A stretch of DNA of 8,097 nt. Origin: Gallionellaceae bacterium UBA5126 (GTDB taxonomy: Bacteria > Pseudomonadota > Gammaproteobacteria > Burkholderiales > Gallionellaceae). A program made the position numbers and the translations under genes. Shown piece after piece: positions 4,964 through 8,097 of the stretch; within the stretch, counting starts at the first letter, position 1, and each line of letters opens with the position of its first letter. Under the pieces are notes generated by a model that saw only the letters and a program-made list of their open reading frames with translations, was not told where the DNA came from and ran no database searches. The DNA is taken from contig DHYQ01000047.1 of NCBI GenBank assembly GCA_002414205.1, forward strand, positions 1 to 8,097. The letters run 5' to 3'.

Positions 4964-5641
4964 ATGCTGTCACGATTACGCTTGTTGTTGGTTCTATCGC
5001 TGTATTTTTGTACGTTTAACCTCTGGGCTGCGGAAGACCTGTTGGCGCGGATTCAAGCCTTGACGCCGCTGATCGGCAGCTATCCGCCCAATCTCCCGGA
5101 TGACAACGCCAAACGTGCCGTAACCCAACGCTATGAAGCGCTGAAAGCCGAATTGGATCGCGAGTTAAGCGCCCATCCCGATGCGCTGGAAGTCCGATAC
5201 CAGCGCGGCTATTTGCAGGCACTCGGTCACAACTTTGACTATCCACAGGCATGGAAAGGCGCCAGTGACGATTTGCGAGCCGTCTTGCGCAAAAACCCCC
5301 AGCATCTGCCCGCCTTGCTACAACTGGGGCAACTGTGGGTCAACAGTGACCTCACGCTGGCCGGCAAGGCAGAACAACTGTTTCGTGCCGCCCAGTGCAT
5401 ACAAGGGGAGACTCCGCTGGAAGATGCCCAGCGCGGCCTGTTTTTTGCCTTTTACTACCAGGGAAAAATGCGCGACGCCTATCTGCAAGGACAATACCTG
5501 ACAAAAACCTGGCCCGAAAACCGGCAATATCTGGCGTTGTACAACATGGTGCGTAGCGTCCTCAAACGCACACAACAAACGCTCCCGACAGACGCAAAAA
5601 TCGCCATTTCCTGTGAACCAGGCGACCCCGCAATTCCTTGA
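4964..5641 (+). CDS. Secreted TPR-like protein of unknown function
   Basis: A 225-residue protein with an N-terminal signal peptide (MLSRLRLLLVLSLYF, cleavage near WAA|ED at 23). The mature part is all-helical with tetratricopeptide-like spacing. Pairs of helices are visible near 53-90 (RYEALKAELDRELSAHPDAL...YQRGYLQALG), 99-127 (DDLRAVLRKNPQHLPALLQLGQLW) and 134-190 (GKAEQLFRAAQ..., then AYLQGQYLTKTWPENRQYLAL). TPR proteins are interaction scaffolds; no partner or enzyme motif is visible. The sequence pattern HPDALEVRYQRGYLQ and KNPQHLPALLQLG is typical of divergent TPRs. AGGAG (4952-4956) lies seven bases before the ATG, so this start is firm although the frame is open much further upstream, antisense to the phosphoesterase gene. 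Residual cysteines at 16 (in the signal), 145 and 217. It is transcribed alone; the next gene has its own promoter. Confidence 0.72.
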   Translation: MLSRLRLLLVLSLYFCTFNLWAAEDLLARIQALTPLIGSYPPNLPDDNAKRAVTQRYEALKAELDRELSAHPDALEVRYQRGYLQALGHNFDYPQAWKGASDDLRAVLRKNPQHLPALLQLGQLWVNSDLTLAGKAEQLFRAAQCIQGETPLEDAQRGLFFAFYYQGKMRDAYLQGQYLTKTWPENRQYLALYNMVRSVLKRTQQTLPTDAKIAISCEPGDPAIP

Positions 5642-5658
5642 ATATGCCAAAAATCCAA

Positions 5659-5679
5659 GCCTTTATGTCAAGTAAGGGC
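5659..5679 (+). other. Weak hairpin after the TPR-like gene
   Basis: GCCTTTA (5659-5665) and TAAGGGC (5673-5679) form a 7-bp stem with one G-U pair and a 7-nt loop, 18 bases past the stop at 5641. No T-tract follows, so termination here would be inefficient or Rho-assisted, and some read-through into the phosphorylase gene is possible. Confidence 0.3.
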
Positions 5680-5691
5680 ACGAAAATTGCT

Positions 5692-5720
5692 TTGAAAAAA
5701 CATCGTGCATCTCGAATAAT
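5692..5720 (+). promoter_or_regulatory. Sigma-70 promoter of the glucan phosphorylase gene
   Basis: TTGAAA (5692-5697) and AATAAT (5715-5720) are each five of six matches to consensus, with an ideal 17-bp spacer. The start of transcription would be near 5727, giving a leader of about 68 nt before the ATG at 5795. A second -10-like TATACT (5734-5739) lies downstream but has no properly spaced -35; it could be an alternative weak start. Confidence 0.6.
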
Positions 5721-5794
5721 TGACGCTTTGCGCTATACTGCGCGCCAGCAAATGCACAAGTTTAATTTTGACTATTGAGAAGAGTGACACAACT

Positions 5795-8097
5795 ATGGAA
5801 AAAAGTACCTCCTACATTTTGCAGGTTCGTCCTAAAATCCCGGCGCGATTGGCGCGACTGGAAGAGCTGGCCAACAACCTCTGGTATAGCTGGGATCGCC
5901 CTACCCGTGCGCTGTTTGCCCGCCTGCACCCCGGTCTGTGGCGTGCCACCGGCCAGAATCCCAAGGCCTTTCTGAAGCGCGTCGATGAACAGCGCCTGCT
6001 GGACGCATCGGAAGACCAAGTCTTTATTGGCAACTTCAACCGCGTGCTGGCCGCGTTCGACACCTATCACGACCAACGCCAACCGACAACCGGTGCCGAT
6101 TGGCTGCGTAAGGATGATCTGGTGGCCTATTTCTGTGCCGAATTCGGTTTCCACGAAAGTTTCCCGATTTACTCCGGTGGCTTGGGCATTCTGGCCGGTG
6201 ACCACTGCAAGGCCGCCAGCGATTTGTGCCTGCCTTTCATCGGCGTCGGTCTGCTGTATCGCCAAGGCTATTTCCACCAAACCATCGACAACGATGGCAA
6301 CCAAATTGCCACCAACACCGATTCCAACTTTGAAGATTTGCCCATTTCGCCAGCCCTGAATGCCGCCGGTGAAGAAGCCTACACTTGGCTGGATATGCCC
6401 GGTCGTCGCGTGCACATCAAGGTTTGGCAAGCCAAGGTCGGCCACATCACGCTGTACCTGCTGGACACCGATCTGGAAAACAACAACGAACACGACCGCG
6501 ACATCACCCACCGTCTGTACGGCGGCGATACCAGCACCCGTATTGAACAGGAAATCGTCTTGGGCATTGGCGGCGTGCGCGCCCTGCAAGCACTGGGCCT
6601 GAAACCCAGCGTGTGGCACATCAACGAAGGCCATGCGGCTTTCCTGGTGCTGGAACGCATTCGTGGCAAGATTTTGAATGAGCAAATGGACTTCGCCAGC
6701 GCGCTGGAATGCGTGTCGGCCAATACTATTTTCACCACTCACACCCCCGTGCCTGCCGGTCACGATCATTTCAGCGAAGAGATGATGAGCCGCTACTTCG
6801 AGGCTTACTATCCCGAACTAAAGCTGGACCGCGAAGGTTTCCTGAATCTGGGCCGCACCCCCAACAGCAGCGACTTCAACATGACCGCGCTGGCCATTCG
6901 TGGCACCCGCTTCAACAACGGCGTGTCACGCATTCACGGCGATGTGTCGGCGAAAATTTGCGGTGACATGTGGCCCACCATCGAGCATGCGGAAAATCCC
7001 ATGACTTATGTGACGAACGGCGTGCATGCCCCAACCTTCCTGTCCACTGAGTGGATCGAAGTGTTCGATCGCCACATGGGTTCGGAGTGGAGTGCGCGCC
7101 TGAATGACGTGGATTACTGGAACGCCGTGGACAACATCCCCGATCACTTGTTCTGGAGTGTGCGTCAATCGCTGAAGTCCAAGATGCTGAATCTGGTGCG
7201 CGAACGCATCACCGCCCAGCACTTCCGCAACCACGGCTCTGAGGCACACTTGGATCGCATGCTGAAGTACGCCAACCCGGAAAACCCCAACATCCTGACC
7301 ATCGGCTTTGCCCGCCGCTTTGCCACTTACAAGCGCGCCACCATGCTGTTCAGCAATCTGGACTGGCTGCGCGCCATCGTCAACGATCCTGAACGCCCCG
7401 TGGTGTTCATCTTCGCTGGTAAGGCCCACCCCGCCGACGTGCCCGGTCAGGACTTGATCCGTCACATCACCCGCATCGCCAAGATGCCGGAATTTGAAGG
7501 CAAGATTCTGATGGTGGAAGGCTACGATCTGGCGCTGGCGCGCAAGTTGGTGTCCGGTGTGGACGTGTGGTTGAACAATCCGCTGTATCCGTTGGAAGCC
7601 AGCGGCACCTCCGGCATGAAGGCTGGTTTGAACGGCACGATCAACCTGTCGGTGCTGGACGGCTGGTGGGGCGAAAGCTACGACGGCAAAAACGGCTGGG
7701 CCATCAAGCCCACTTCGGAAAACTTGAGCGACGATACCCGCACCAGCGAGGAAAGCCGCACCTTGTTCGAGCTGTTGCAAGATCAGGTCGCGCCGCTGTA
7801 CTACGGTCACAGCAAGATGGGTTTGTCGCCGGAATGGGTGCGCATGTCCAAGCGCTCCATGGCCACCATCATGCCGCGCTTCAATGCCAAGCGCATGGTG
7901 GGCGAATATCTGGCCAAGTGCTACCTGCCCGCCAGCCAGCAATACCGTTTGTACAAGGACAATCAATACCAAAACTCGCGCTTCATCGCCGATTGGAAGG
8001 CACGTGTACGTCACGCCTGGCATGGCGTCACACTGCGTCGTCTGGATGCGCCCGTGGCGGAAATCAACTATGGCGATGCCATCCGTCTGGAAATGGC
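5795..8097 (+). CDS. glgP: Alpha-glucan (glycogen/maltodextrin) phosphorylase, 3'-truncated by the window edge
   Basis: A PLP-dependent GT35 phosphorylase that uses phosphate to release glucose-1-phosphate from alpha-1,4-glucans in the cytoplasm. 767 codons are present with no stop; the family is usually about 820-860 residues, so roughly the last 60-90 are missing. The N-terminus (about 15-120; LEELANNLWYSWDR) is the DUF3417-type region that marks the short, M. tuberculosis/Thermotoga-like subfamily rather than the E. coli/animal type. Key motifs are GGLGILAGDH (128-137), HINEGHAAF (275-283), TTHTPVPAGHDHF (314-326), FARRFATYKRA, and EASGTSGMK (601-609) with Lys609 as the PLP Schiff-base residue. 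All catalytic motifs look intact. The ribosome-binding site is a weak, rather distant GAGAAGAG (5777-5784). Codon use is strongly biased to CTG, GGC and ACC, as in well-expressed genes. No other glycogen gene is in view. Confidence 0.93.
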   Translation, partial: MEKSTSYILQVRPKIPARLARLEELANNLWYSWDRPTRALFARLHPGLWRATGQNPKAFLKRVDEQRLLDASEDQVFIGNFNRVLAAFDTYHDQRQPTTGADWLRKDDLVAYFCAEFGFHESFPIYSGGLGILAGDHCKAASDLCLPFIGVGLLYRQGYFHQTIDNDGNQIATNTDSNFEDLPISPALNAAGEEAYTWLDMPGRRVHIKVWQAKVGHITLYLLDTDLENNNEHDRDITHRLYGGDTSTRIEQEIVLGIGGVRALQALGLKPSVWHINEGHAAFLVLERIRGKILNEQMDFASALECVSANTIFTTHTPVPAGHDHFSEEMMSRYFEAYYPELKLDREGFLNLGRTPNSSDFNMTALAIRGTRFNNGVSRIHGDVSAKICGDMWPTIEHAENPMTYVTNGVHAPTFLSTEWIEVFDRHMGSEWSARLNDVDYWNAVDNIPDHLFWSVRQSLKSKMLNLVRERITAQHFRNHGSEAHLDRMLKYANPENPNILTIGFARRFATYKRATMLFSNLDWLRAIVNDPERPVVFIFAGKAHPADVPGQDLIRHITRIAKMPEFEGKILMVEGYDLALARKLVSGVDVWLNNPLYPLEASGTSGMKAGLNGTINLSVLDGWWGESYDGKNGWAIKPTSENLSDDTRTSEESRTLFELLQDQVAPLYYGHSKMGLSPEWVRMSKRSMATIMPRFNAKRMVGEYLAKCYLPASQQYRLYKDNQYQNSRFIADWKARVRHAWHGVTLRRLDAPVAEINYGDAIRLEM

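Noticed and set aside
5720..5739. TTGACG followed by TATACT as the phosphorylase promoter
   Set aside because: The two boxes are only 8 bp apart, far too close for sigma-70. TTGAAA-17-AATAAT just upstream is a much better fit.
5762..6769. Long minus-strand open frame (335 codons) opposite the 5' part of the phosphorylase gene
   Set aside because: The plus strand encodes an unmistakable phosphorylase here. The antisense translation is Val/Gln/Gly-rich with no recognisable motif, as expected of an antisense shadow in GC-rich DNA.
6926..8023. Minus-strand open frame of 365 codons opposite the 3' part of the phosphorylase gene
   Set aside because: Same reason: the plus strand has intact PLP-site and catalytic motifs, and the antisense product has low-complexity His/Gln/Val composition.

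Overview
The window looks like chromosomal DNA of a Gram-negative proteobacterium, probably a betaproteobacterium. Several proteins carry Gram-negative Sec signal peptides, Shine-Dalgarno sites are of the GGAG/AGGAG type, most genes are GC-rich and rich in CTG, GGC and ACC codons, and a small-STAS gene type and a DUF5086-like gene type are both ones I associate with Betaproteobacteria. The lineage call is inference. There are no rRNA or tRNA genes, no transposase and no CRISPR array.

Left part (1-1838). This region has an accessory, eroded character. A visibly AT-richer minus-strand gene (101-889) encodes a 262-residue protein whose C-terminal half aligns with the helix-hairpin-helix/Asp core of HhH-GPD DNA glycosylases but lacks the catalytic lysine. 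Next to it lie a palindromic repeat-like element, a single-STAS-domain gene broken by one frameshift (1020-1335), and a 5'-truncated minus-strand remnant (1509-1694) that resembles the C-terminus of a NAD kinase-like protein. The rest of this stretch is non-coding apart from promoter-like elements.

Centre (1740-3226). A compact plus-strand unit has an operator-like dyad, a perfect TATAAT, a leader hairpin with a duplicated arm, a two-domain peptidoglycan hydrolase (PG_binding_1 plus GH19), a signal-peptide-bearing four-cysteine protein joined to it by an ATGA overlap, and a strong terminator. A cell-wall hydrolase translationally coupled to a secreted partner suggests either an effector/immunity (or enzyme/inhibitor) pair or a domesticated lysis module. 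This is the most interesting part of the window.

Right part (3288-8097). A minus-strand pair with an ATGA overlap encodes a membrane-anchored calcineurin-like phosphoesterase and a small secreted DUF5086-like protein. Divergent from it is a secreted TPR-like protein (4964-5641). Last is a PLP-dependent alpha-glucan (glycogen/maltodextrin) phosphorylase, which starts at 5795 behind a good sigma-70 promoter and runs off the right edge. No other glycogen gene is visible, so its pathway context lies outside the window or elsewhere in the genome.
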